Assembly: GCA_030648155.1 (NCBI GenBank)
Contig: JAUSIK010000002.1
Coordinates: 143,205 to 207,204 of the forward strand
From: Nanobdellota archaeon
GTDB lineage: Archaea; Nanobdellota; Nanobdellia; Pacearchaeales; GW2011-AR1
Direction: 5' to 3'
Length of the DNA: 64,000 nt
Part shown: piece after piece, positions 10,317 to 19,022 of the stretch
Numbering within the stretch: position 1 is the stretch's first letter
Layout: every line of letters starts with the position of its first letter
Notes under the pieces: generated by a model
What the model was told of the DNA's origin: nothing
The model's input: only the letters and a program-made list of their open reading frames with translations
Database searches by the model: none
Translations under genes and position numbers: made by a program

Positions 10317-10727
10317 ATGTTAACGCAAATCAAAAAGAATAAGCATCACTCTACTGTTCACAAAAGAAATAATATACATATAGAGTCCAAATCACCTCAG
10401 TCTTATAACCTCTACACTTCTTCAAGTATGGAAAGGTATGCTACGCCTAGAATAGACATAAAGGAAAAAGATAAAGAATTAATAATATTAGCTGACCTGC
10501 CAGGAATAAATAAAGACGATATCAAAATAACCCTTGCAGAAAACATACTCGAAATTATGGCGGAAAAAATAAACGACCTAGAAAACGATGAAAGTTATAT
10601 AACTCTGGAAAGAAGCTACAGGGCTTTCTTTAGGTCAATTATCCTTCCAGTAGAAGTAATTCCATCGGCCTCTTCGGCAACCTATAATTCCGGTATTTTA
10701 GAAATAAGGATTCCAAAAGCAGAATGA
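10317..10727 (+). CDS. Hsp20/alpha-crystallin small heat shock protein
   Basis: PRIDIKEKDKELIILADLPGINKDDIKITLAENILEI ... YNSGILEIRIPKAE. Confidence 0.9.
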   Translation: MLTQIKKNKHHSTVHKRNNIHIESKSPQSYNLYTSSSMERYATPRIDIKEKDKELIILADLPGINKDDIKITLAENILEIMAEKINDLENDESYITLERSYRAFFRSIILPVEVIPSASSATYNSGILEIRIPKAE

Positions 10728-10910
10728 GACTAGCTGTCACATGCAGGAAATATCTATGTGTATATTGCCTAGCTCAACCTTACTAATTTTGCATAATTCC
10801 TAATATCATTTTAATATCATTTATGCAAATAAACTCCTTGAAATATAGGTATATATCTTATTCTTACCATATGCATCACTGCACCCAAAAAAAACTTCTA
10901 TCTAAATAGA

Positions 10911-10949
10911 TCATGTGGGGGAAAGCTAATTTTGTTTCCCCCGCATTGA
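10911..10949. terminator. Strong GC-rich hairpin
   Basis: atgtgggggaaa (10913-10924) pairs with tttcccccgcat (10935-10946), 12 bp with one G-U; lies 3' of the small minus-strand ORF 10957-11088. Confidence 0.4.
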
Positions 10950-10956
10950 TTTTCAT

Positions 10957-11088
10957 TCAAAATAAATTCCCAAAGTAAGCAGCCTTTAGAGTTGGGAATG
11001 TAAGCAAAAAAATTACTAGGAAATAATTGGCAAATGCAATTAGAATCGTCGCACTCAAAGATATTATTTTATTAATTTCCTTATCCAT
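10957..11088 (-). CDS. Small single-TM membrane protein (43 aa), hypothetical
   Basis: ATG to TGA: MDKEINKIISLSATILIAFANYFLVIFLLTFPTLKAAYFGNLF; followed by hairpin; below the supplied ORF cutoff. Confidence 0.35.
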   Translation of the reverse strand: MDKEINKIISLSATILIAFANYFLVIFLLTFPTLKAAYFGNLF

Positions 11089-11162
11089 AATTCAAAATTT
11101 CTAAAACAAATAAGTTTAATTTCTATTTATTGAGAAGTAGTATTTTCTAGACACTTTATTAT

Positions 11163-11336
11163 GTCAAGATTCTTGACTAAAACTCCATACTTTAGCATGG
11201 AGTTGAATTTTGAGCACTTGAGAATTGCTTAATATGCAATTCTCTGTGCAGAGAAATCTTTTATAGATTTCTCATGCATCCAAAAGTCCAAAACAAACCA
11301 CACCTTTTAAGGTGTGGTAAAACTCAAGGACTTTTT
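11163..11336. other. Multi-hairpin intergenic element (candidate ncRNA or IS200/IS605-derived non-autonomous element)
   Basis: Tandem inverted repeats: 11163-11168/11172-11177; 11181-11188/11197-11204; 11220-11228/11236-11244; 11251-11259/11265-11273; 11297-11306/11309-11318; enclosing 11282-11289/11328-11335. Confidence 0.6.
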
Positions 11337-11382
11337 GATAAATAATGATTAATTTTATATAATAATAAGCATAAATAGAAAA

Positions 11383-11928
11383 ATGAAAATAACAATAGTG
11401 GGGCCTCGTTCTGTAGGAAAATCAACTGCAAGCAAGATTTTAGCTGCAAATCTGAATTTAGAATACATAAGTTCAGACAATATAATGAATAAGGCCATGA
11501 AAAAGTATGGTGGATTAGATAAAGTAATAAAGTCTGGAGAAACATATAGAATTATAGAAGTTGCCGTTTCTCAATTAGAAGATGTAATGAAAAAAGATGA
11601 TTTTGTCTATGATCTTGCAGGAGGGGCAATTTCAAGTACAAAAAATAAAGAAGTTGTTGATAACATAAAAGCAATAGTAAAAGCAAATACTATAGTTGTA
11701 GGCTTGCTTCCTTATAAAAATAAAAATAGATCATTAGAGTTTCTATTTAATAGAGAAAAAGAAAGAGAGCACTTCAAAAATGAAAATCATGATAAATTAC
11801 ATCAAGAAGTAGAAGATAGTTATAATAGATTAGAAAAAATAATTCCTAGATTCTGTACTCATGTAATTTATGTTGAATCTAAAAGCCCGCAAGAAATAGC
11901 AAATGAAATTAAGAAAAAAATAAAATAA
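11383..11928 (+). CDS. P-loop small-molecule kinase (shikimate/adenylate kinase-like)
   Basis: VGPRSVGKSTASKILAANLNLEYISSDNI Walker A. Confidence 0.65.
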   Translation: MKITIVGPRSVGKSTASKILAANLNLEYISSDNIMNKAMKKYGGLDKVIKSGETYRIIEVAVSQLEDVMKKDDFVYDLAGGAISSTKNKEVVDNIKAIVKANTIVVGLLPYKNKNRSLEFLFNREKEREHFKNENHDKLHQEVEDSYNRLEKIIPRFCTHVIYVESKSPQEIANEIKKKIK

Positions 11929-11932
11929 CTCT

Positions 11933-14356
11933 CTACTTTATCAATTTAGCAAATCCAGAATTCTGATCAACGCAGGCAGTTCCTAAACAAGCCTTGAAAT
12001 CAGATCCAGAAGGAAATTGATTTCTATAAATCTCTATTGCAGAACCCTTATCACAGGCTTGCAAAAGTATATTCCCTTTATTAGAATTAAATGTAACAAA
12101 TCTGCATCCCTTCTTAGTTTCATCAAAGGCTTTATTACAGTAACTATTTACAACAGTGCAATAAGCCTGTAAGCTTGCCAAATTTAATAATTGAATAGAC
12201 GTCGGTATTGGAGTTGGAATTAAAGTAGGAGATGGTGAAGGGCTAGGATTTCCAATTGGTATTGGAAATATATCTACAGAAAATGTGTTTCCCTCAACTT
12301 TAAATCTCATGAATCCAGATTTTTGAGATACACACCCGTTTGCAGTGCAGGCCTCATAGTCTCCGCTAGGTTTCTTTTGCGAATAAATTTCATAAAATCC
12401 GTCCTCTTTCATACAAGTCTTAGTTTGAATTTCTCCCTTTCCAGACTTAAAAGTCAGGGTTCTGCAACCCCCTAAAAATATATCGCTCAATAAATTGCAA
12501 TAACTTAATGGCACCATGCATCTAAATGGAAACTTGCTTAAATCTTTAATATCAAAATTCAAGCTGTTGTTTTTTATTATGCTCTGATTAGTTGCGTTAG
12601 GTTCCAAACTAGGAGCACTTACATTAGTTGTATTTATTATTAAAGACCTCTCTTTGCCCATTGCCCAGAACTCCGGATCTATCATTCCAGTAGAAACGCC
12701 AATTGCTCTTTGAGCAAACTGGCTAAAGTAACCTCCGTAATAAGCTGCTCCATTAAATTGTTCTTTAGTCTTATCATACTGTTTATCTACTAAATAACCA
12801 ACAGCTTCTTTAACATAACCGCTATTAAATGCTGATCCTAATGGAATCCACATAGATAATGTCTTGTAACTATCCTCGCTGTACTTAACCTTTCCACTTC
12901 CAGAAGTAGAATAAATTTCATAAGGCTTTGAGTTCAAAGCGCCATATTGACTGTTTCCACCACCGTAATTCTTCCACCAGTCCGTAAATATTGAGCCCAA
13001 ATCACTAGGAATATCTTCTTTATGAAAAGCATATAATCCTGATAAAGCAGGAATAGCTCTCCAGCTGTCAATATTATCAACATAAGCAGGACTGCAGAGT
13101 TCATTGCATTTGAACCCATCAACACCATTTTCACTAAAGCTTCCTGTCTTTCCACTATGGACAAAATTATCACCTAAAGAATTTTTATAACTTCGAAGCA
13201 TATCTATAACGCCTGCTTTTATTTTACTGTCTTTGATATACTCGGCAAAATCATACAAAAACTGCAGTTCATAATAATCTGGCCTGAATGATTGAACTGC
13301 AGTAGGGCAATTTACCTGATTATTATAACCATTGCATAAAAAGTATTTATCACTGGAGGCAATATATTTCACTTCTCCATGATTTCCATTTAAACCCCAA
13401 ATAGCCTTTCCCTGTTCTAAATAGTCTTCACAATAATCAATTTCAGAATTCCATATTCCTGCCCTTTGCTTTGCACATGCAATACTATAAGCCCCTAAAA
13501 TCCTAATAGAAGCGTCAGATGCAGAGTCGCTTGAAGCACATAATGTTTTATAATTTTCATAGTCGCCTTTGCCATTAACATAATACATCCAACATTGTAA
13601 ATTATTTATTGCAGGATGTCTTAATTTTTCAGAAAATCTATGGAGCTTATCATACTTTTCTCTATTGCTCCCCATAGAATGGCTTAATAAAACATTTCCA
13701 AATTCATCAGTTACTCCGCAGAATTTGTCTCCGCTTACGCTTAATTCACTGCACTTCCCATTTCCATTGTGAAGTTGATTTTCACACTTCTCACCAGTGC
13801 ATTGCCCTTCAGTTTTATACCATCTAACAGCAGCTATATCTCCCTTAAAAGAAAAATCCTCATCTACTAAATCATTCCAACTTGCCGTATTCCATCTATC
13901 TAAAACCTGCATGCAAGTTTGATCAGTCCCGCATAAATCATTTATAGATAAAGGATAATCGCTCGCAATCGAACTAAAACTAAGGCTTTCGACATTATTA
14001 TCCAAAGAATCAACAATTTGCTTCATCTCAAATTCACCATTAATAATATCAAATCCAGTCACTTCATCTATGCATGCGCTTCCTAAACAAGCCTTGAAGC
14101 TCAATCCTTCAGGAGCACTCTTCCTGTATAATTCTATACCAGTATCTTTTTCACAAGCCATAATAGCAATTTCTCCAGTATAAGTAGAAAATATAACATC
14201 TCTGCATGCCCCACTAATTATATCATTAATCAATTTACAGTCGTTATTCTCTGTATTGCATACAGGAATAAGGCTGTCAACGTTAGTATTTTCTATTGCG
14301 TTTCCAAAGGTGGCCAGCATAATAAGTGCTAAAAAACCAATCATCCTCTTTTTCAT
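11933..14356 (-). CDS. Secreted GH8-like protein with three copies of a Cys-rich module
   Basis: Signal peptide; GH8-like SDASIRILGAYSIACAKQRAGIW and RPDYYELQFLYDFAEY; repeats CNT..C.LINDI..GACRDVIFST..GEI, CMV..YCNLLSDIFLGGCRTLTF, CTVVNSYCNKAFDETKKGCRFVTF; PSPSPSPTLIPTPIP linker. Confidence 0.55.
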   Translation of the reverse strand: MKKRMIGFLALIMLATFGNAIENTNVDSLIPVCNTENNDCKLINDIISGACRDVIFSTYTGEIAIMACEKDTGIELYRKSAPEGLSFKACLGSACIDEVTGFDIINGEFEMKQIVDSLDNNVESLSFSSIASDYPLSINDLCGTDQTCMQVLDRWNTASWNDLVDEDFSFKGDIAAVRWYKTEGQCTGEKCENQLHNGNGKCSELSVSGDKFCGVTDEFGNVLLSHSMGSNREKYDKLHRFSEKLRHPAINNLQCWMYYVNGKGDYENYKTLCASSDSASDASIRILGAYSIACAKQRAGIWNSEIDYCEDYLEQGKAIWGLNGNHGEVKYIASSDKYFLCNGYNNQVNCPTAVQSFRPDYYELQFLYDFAEYIKDSKIKAGVIDMLRSYKNSLGDNFVHSGKTGSFSENGVDGFKCNELCSPAYVDNIDSWRAIPALSGLYAFHKEDIPSDLGSIFTDWWKNYGGGNSQYGALNSKPYEIYSTSGSGKVKYSEDSYKTLSMWIPLGSAFNSGYVKEAVGYLVDKQYDKTKEQFNGAAYYGGYFSQFAQRAIGVSTGMIDPEFWAMGKERSLIINTTNVSAPSLEPNATNQSIIKNNSLNFDIKDLSKFPFRCMVPLSYCNLLSDIFLGGCRTLTFKSGKGEIQTKTCMKEDGFYEIYSQKKPSGDYEACTANGCVSQKSGFMRFKVEGNTFSVDIFPIPIGNPSPSPSPTLIPTPIPTSIQLLNLASLQAYCTVVNSYCNKAFDETKKGCRFVTFNSNKGNILLQACDKGSAIEIYRNQFPSGSDFKACLGTACVDQNSGFAKLIK

Positions 14357-14503
14357 CGTCGAAATTGAAGTATTTCTTCAACACCAGAAAAAGAAGAGGC
14401 TATTTAAAGTTTCCCGTCGGCAAACACCACCCATCAATTACGGCAAAAAAGCCCTTTCCGTCGACTATTTTAGTGACAAAACTCTTAAATTATACTTAAA
14501 TTT

Positions 14504-16048
14504 CTATATAATAGAAATATCCTCAGATTGAGTTAAATAATTGTCAAGATCTTTTTCTTGTTTTTCTAAAAAGCCAAACAAATAAGAGCTCTGAGGATTA
14601 TAGTAAAGATAACCTTCTTTTAATTTTTCAATTTTTTCCTCATCTCTTACAATCCCAAGAAAAGGTTTGTATATAAATGAAGCTGGTGTAGCTACAAATC
14701 CTTCACTCCTACTATCTTCATAATTCAAAGAATGATAACAATATGCGCTTTTTTCTGGATGAGGCCTTAAAGAAGCAAAATCATCGAAAAATTCAATTAA
14801 ATTTCTAACAGGTTCTTCACTGATAACACCTGTTCTTGAGTAAGCCCTAGCAATCTCCAACCCCTTTTGAACACACTCATTCTCAGCATTTTTAATTTTA
14901 TTATAATTTTTCTTATTAATTAATAAAATATCTAAAAGACATATTTTAGGAATTCCATGAATGCCTACAAATCTTTTTTTATCACCAACCTTAAACAAAT
15001 TTTTATCTAAAGAATTTTCTAATCTATAAAAGTCTGTATTAAAAGGGGAAGTAAGTTGATAATGAGGAATTGAAAGTCTATGCCCATATTCGAGTAAATG
15101 GCCAATAGGGTTTGTCAAAATGAGGATTAAGCCTTTATATCCATAATTTTTTATCCTTTTTAAATAACCCCCGATCTTCTCCTTTTCAAAAGGAAAGAAT
15201 TCAGCCCTGTCAGGCCCGTGGGGGATTGATTCAATCTGTTCTCTTTTTACAGCAGATGAAGTGATAATTACCATCTCTGTTCCATCCAGCACCTTTTCAA
15301 GGCCATCTTTTCCCTCGAAAAACTTTATCTTGCCTTCTTTATAAGGATCTAATGTAGTAGCTATCTCCTCTAAGGGTGAGTGTTCACTATATCCTTTAAT
15401 TGTATTTATACTTGGAGCCTTAATTAATATTTTTGCAAATTCAGATCCAAATCTTCCGAAGCCGACCATTCCAACATCAATAGGAATAAACTTTTTATTC
15501 CCAATTTTTGTAAGAAGTTTATTAGGATCACTAGCTTTAAACCAAAAATCATCAAAAACTCCTTCTGCAATACCTTCACATCCAATATCCTCTCTTAAAC
15601 TTACCCGTCGAACACCACTATATTCTAAACTTTCCTCAGGAGTTAAGTTTCTGCCTTGAGGCTCTTCATATCCACTAATCCCTATAATTCTTCTATTTGG
15701 TTTACTTTTTTTTAAATTATAAGCCAATCTAAAACCTGCAGGGTAACTTTTCCAATTAGGAATTCTAGCTAAGGGAATTTTAGGAAAACCAGGCATTACT
15801 AAATCAGTTAGAATTAGATTATAATTCCCTTTTTCCAAAATCTCATAAGTTCCCTCTTTAAAAGGTTCATGAAAACTTTCAATCTCAAAATCGATATGAT
15901 TCAAAGCTGACTTTCCCCCTATGCGGGCTATAAAAAACTTCGTAGCTTCAGCATTATCTTTATCATCATCTAAAAGCGCGATCCTAAGTTTCCTATCAGA
16001 CATATTCCTTTCCCATAAAGATTCCTTATATAGTTTGTTACGTCGCAA
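14504..16048 (-). CDS. Receiver-like domain fused to LDH/MDH-like NAD-binding domain
   Basis: N-term RIALLDDDKDNAEATKFFI...LILTDLVMPG; then DVGMVGFGRFGSEFAKILI, VIITSSAVKREQIESI, ILILTNPIGHLLEYGHRLSI, VGIHGIPK. Confidence 0.6.
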   Translation of the reverse strand: MRRNKLYKESLWERNMSDRKLRIALLDDDKDNAEATKFFIARIGGKSALNHIDFEIESFHEPFKEGTYEILEKGNYNLILTDLVMPGFPKIPLARIPNWKSYPAGFRLAYNLKKSKPNRRIIGISGYEEPQGRNLTPEESLEYSGVRRVSLREDIGCEGIAEGVFDDFWFKASDPNKLLTKIGNKKFIPIDVGMVGFGRFGSEFAKILIKAPSINTIKGYSEHSPLEEIATTLDPYKEGKIKFFEGKDGLEKVLDGTEMVIITSSAVKREQIESIPHGPDRAEFFPFEKEKIGGYLKRIKNYGYKGLILILTNPIGHLLEYGHRLSIPHYQLTSPFNTDFYRLENSLDKNLFKVGDKKRFVGIHGIPKICLLDILLINKKNYNKIKNAENECVQKGLEIARAYSRTGVISEEPVRNLIEFFDDFASLRPHPEKSAYCYHSLNYEDSRSEGFVATPASFIYKPFLGIVRDEEKIEKLKEGYLYYNPQSSYLFGFLEKQEKDLDNYLTQSEDISII

Positions 16049-16082
16049 ACCTTTATTTATTTTTCTACTTTAAAGTCGTAAA

Positions 16083-16164
16083 TCACAAAACCCTTCAGGT
16101 TTAGTGGTTTTGTGAGAACCGGGAGAAATCGATATAATAATCTCTAGCTTAAAAGCTGGAGATT
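16083..16164. repeat. Two strong inverted repeats in divergent intergenic region
   Basis: tcacaaaacc 16083-16092 / ggttttgtga 16106-16115 (10 bp); aatctctagctt 16139-16150 / aagctggagatt 16153-16164 (12 bp, one G-U). Confidence 0.6.
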
Positions 16165-16278
16165 TCTAATGAGTATTAAGAAGTGAAGTTTCATCCGGCA
16201 AAAATTTTGATGTATAATAAATACAGCATGTTTTTTAATAGATAAAGATATAAATATAAATATCTTATTAAAAAAGAA

Positions 16279-17010
16279 GTGGAAAACATAAAAGACTTTT
16301 TAGCATCTATAGGGCTTGGGAAAAATGAAACCGAGGTGTATTCAGCCCTAGTAGACATGGGCACCTCTTCAGTTCTAGACATCTCCAAAAAGACTAAGAT
16401 TCATCGTTCGAACATCTATGATGCACTAAGAGACCTATTGCAAAGAGGCCTTATTTTTGAAACTAATAACCCTACAAAACTTTTCACTTCAAGACCCCCG
16501 CAAAGCCTAGTAAATTATCTTAAGCAAAAAGAAGCAGAACTTGACTCCATTGTAAAAGACTATGAATCCAAGCAGTTTCGTGGAAAAGATCAAACTAAGA
16601 TAAAGATTACAAAAGGAAATTTCGCACTAAGGGAAGCCATTTTTAGCCTAATGGAATCAGGACAGCCTATTTCAGTATATGGCATTCCAAAAGAAGCACC
16701 CGATATAATAGGCCCATTATTAAAAGACTTTCATAAAGAAAGAATGAAAAGAAAAATACCTATGCAGCAAATCTATAATTCAGGTGCAGTAGACAGAGTA
16801 AAATATCTGAATAAATTAAAGTTTACTGAAGCAAAAATTCTTCCTCAAAAATATGACTCATTTGCAACAACTAATATTTCTGGAAACAAAATAGTTATTT
16901 TACTTTGGGAGAATGAAATAACTGTAATTGAAGTTGTAGATGAATTTATGGCAAAACCATATAGAAATTATTTTGATATTCTTTGGAGAAAGGCTCAAAA
17001 AGTTGTCTAA
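16279..17010 (+). CDS. TrmB-like transcriptional regulator
   Basis: IGLGKNETEVYSALVDMGTSSVLDISKKTKIHRSNIYDALRDLLQRGLI. Confidence 0.85.
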   Translation: MENIKDFLASIGLGKNETEVYSALVDMGTSSVLDISKKTKIHRSNIYDALRDLLQRGLIFETNNPTKLFTSRPPQSLVNYLKQKEAELDSIVKDYESKQFRGKDQTKIKITKGNFALREAIFSLMESGQPISVYGIPKEAPDIIGPLLKDFHKERMKRKIPMQQIYNSGAVDRVKYLNKLKFTEAKILPQKYDSFATTNISGNKIVILLWENEITVIEVVDEFMAKPYRNYFDILWRKAQKVV

Positions 17011-17369
17011 AAAATACAACGTACGTTTTAATAAGTCCCTCTCTAAGAGATTATATGCAAAAGAGTTTGTTATATTTTCCAACTAGTAAAGAATATTACG
17101 AGGATTCTATTAGTTTATATTCATTGCAAAACATGATACAATCTTTGCCATTATCAATTCCACTCTCCAGAGAAATTATTTTATTTTCTAGAAGAAATAT
17201 CATGCGGGGTCAAGTTTGTCTAAGATGTCTAAAAGCATATACCTTGTCCAAAGCCAAAAACCTAGATTTACCAGAAGATTTTGAAATTATATCTCGCATA
17301 TTTAAGTGCGAAACAGGCCATAATGATTATTATCTAGACAAAGAAGACTTAGAGCCTATCCCTGAATAA
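16983..17369 (+). CDS. Small Cys-containing (Zn-ribbon-like) protein
   Basis: MRGQVCLRCLKAYTL...FKCETGH; start position uncertain (probably internal). Confidence 0.4.
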   Translation: MEKGSKSCLKNTTYVLISPSLRDYMQKSLLYFPTSKEYYEDSISLYSLQNMIQSLPLSIPLSREIILFSRRNIMRGQVCLRCLKAYTLSKAKNLDLPEDFEIISRIFKCETGHNDYYLDKEDLEPIPE

Positions 17370-17412
17370 GATTTATTTAACTTTATCATAGAATGTATCT
17401 TTTATAATGCCT

Positions 17413-17448
17413 GCCTTTGCAGATAATCCCTTATATTCTGCTAAAGGC
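17413..17448. other. Intergenic hairpin
   Basis: gcctttgcaga 17413-17423 / tctgctaaaggc 17437-17448, 11 bp with one bulge. Confidence 0.5.
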
Positions 17449-17537
17449 CTCTACTTCGCCACTATGGCTGATCTTTTATTAGTTAATTTTTTCTGAATTC
17501 ATTTCTAGAACAAAAATCCTTTCTATGTAAAACACTT

Positions 17538-17562
17538 TTGAGTTTGCCGCTTGCAAACTCAA
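17538..17562. other. Intergenic hairpin
   Basis: ttgagtttgc 17538-17547 / gcaaactcaa 17553-17562, 10 bp perfect. Confidence 0.55.
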
Positions 17563-17622
17563 GGCATAAGATGTCTAAATTATACTGCCTTTATTTATAA
17601 TATATTATGATTTTAAGGTTTC

Positions 17623-18018
17623 ATGAAAAATTTAATGTGTACCAGATGCATTCAAGTAATAACAGACCCTGTGTGTATATCTTGTTTCATTAAAAATATT
17701 AATGTATGGATAAGTGAACAAACTCTAAAAAATGAAATAAAAAAAGGCGTACTAAAAAGTATGATAAAAGAGGAAGAAGAGGCCTATGCACCATTAGATA
17801 TCTCATGCATCTTATGCAGTAAAGACCTGTATTCTATTTGCAACTACTGTTTTCTAAAAGAAGCAGAAAGAGTAGTAAGGCAAAAAATAAAGGATTCTTT
17901 AATAGTAAATAATTTCTGTGAAATATTTAGCAAAGAAGTTCATGAATTTGGGATTCAACGCTCCCCAGTTAAGACGCGTAAATCTGACCCCTTATCTCTC
18001 CAGCAGGAAAGTTTATAG
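17623..18018 (+). CDS. Small Cys-rich protein with three CxxC knuckles
   Basis: MCTRCIQ...VCISCF...CILCSKDLYSICNYCF. Confidence 0.5.
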   Translation: MKNLMCTRCIQVITDPVCISCFIKNINVWISEQTLKNEIKKGVLKSMIKEEEEAYAPLDISCILCSKDLYSICNYCFLKEAERVVRQKIKDSLIVNNFCEIFSKEVHEFGIQRSPVKTRKSDPLSLQQESL

Positions 18019-18748
18019 TATGTACATTTACATAAGTCATGCCAGCTAATAATTCATCTTCTATAGAGTCGTTATAAACAATAAATCCTTGTTTATGGTT
18101 TCCGATAGGAAGTTCAAACAAAACAGGACCATTCACTCCTTTTAATGCAAAACCATGAATGTGAGCACTAGTCTCTTCACTTTTTAGATTCTTTATTGTG
18201 ATGTCGTAAGTCAAAATATTATTCTCTCTATCCATTTCAAAAGTTCCTACACCTGATGCTGGAGTTGTGACTTTAGGTATTTGGAATATCCCTCGCAGTA
18301 AAGCTTTCATTTTAACCTTGTTTAAACCATCAAAAGACAATTCTCCAGATAATATGTGCTGTGCAGGATGGGGATCTATATCAAACTCGTTTTCCTGAGT
18401 TATAAGTACTCTATCAAATAATTTAATATTTATATCTTCAGTCTTATAGACAAAACTGGCTCTTCCCTTTTTACTTGGTTTTATTTGGCCAATATTTAGG
18501 TGATAACCTGATTCTTCGTCAACTAACCAGAAATTATATTTCATTCCATTTTGAGGCATTAAATTCTTAGTTTTTAAATTTAAAACCTCCATAAATTTAT
18601 TAGAAGTAAGTCTAGTTTCTCTCAAAGATAAAGTGGCACTTGCCCCATTCCCAATTTCATTAACTAACTCAACTTTCTTTATTAATTCCAAACTAGAACC
18701 TAATTGTACAAGTAAAATTAAAATAATAAATCCAAAAATAAATTTCAC
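17969..18748 (-). CDS. CHRD-domain secreted protein
   Basis: Signal peptide; GTFEMDRENNILTYDITIKNL...AHIHGFALKGVNGPVLFELP...TYVNVHTINFPAGEIRGQI. Confidence 0.8.
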   Translation of the reverse strand: MKFIFGFIILILLVQLGSSLELIKKVELVNEIGNGASATLSLRETRLTSNKFMEVLNLKTKNLMPQNGMKYNFWLVDEESGYHLNIGQIKPSKKGRASFVYKTEDINIKLFDRVLITQENEFDIDPHPAQHILSGELSFDGLNKVKMKALLRGIFQIPKVTTPASGVGTFEMDRENNILTYDITIKNLKSEETSAHIHGFALKGVNGPVLFELPIGNHKQGFIVYNDSIEDELLAGMTYVNVHTINFPAGEIRGQIYAS

Positions 18749-18818
18749 CTTTTTTTTAACCTCTTACTAATTTAGAGGCTCTAATTTAAAAAGATTTGTT
18801 TTGTGCAATAGTTATGTT

Positions 18819-18971
18819 CTAGCTGGTAAAAGGACTAATTAACCTGTTTCTTCTACCGCTAAATCGTCCATCATCGTCTCTATCCTGCATCGCAGCAGAT
18901 CTCCTTCCGCCTTTAGACCTATGTTTTGTGGTCAAATTCTTTCCCCTTCTGGTTTTATTTTTTCTTTTCAT
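18819..18971 (-). CDS. Small very basic protein (50 aa)
   Basis: ATG..TAG: MKRKNKTRRGKNLTTKHRSKGGRRSAAMQDRDDDGRFSGRRNRLISPFTS; missed by ORF cutoff. Confidence 0.5.
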   Translation of the reverse strand: MKRKNKTRRGKNLTTKHRSKGGRRSAAMQDRDDDGRFSGRRNRLISPFTS

Positions 18972-19022
18972 ATTGTAATGTAGTATTAATTTTTTATATA
19001 GTTAAGTTGTATTTTTTAAACC

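Noticed and set aside
11163-11336. TnpA/TnpB transposase associated with the hairpin block
   Set aside because: No transposase-like ORF lies in or next to the element, so a complete IS200/IS605 element is not supported
12934-13173. 79-aa ORF inside the Cys-rich GH8-like gene
   Set aside because: Alternative frame of a well-supported CDS
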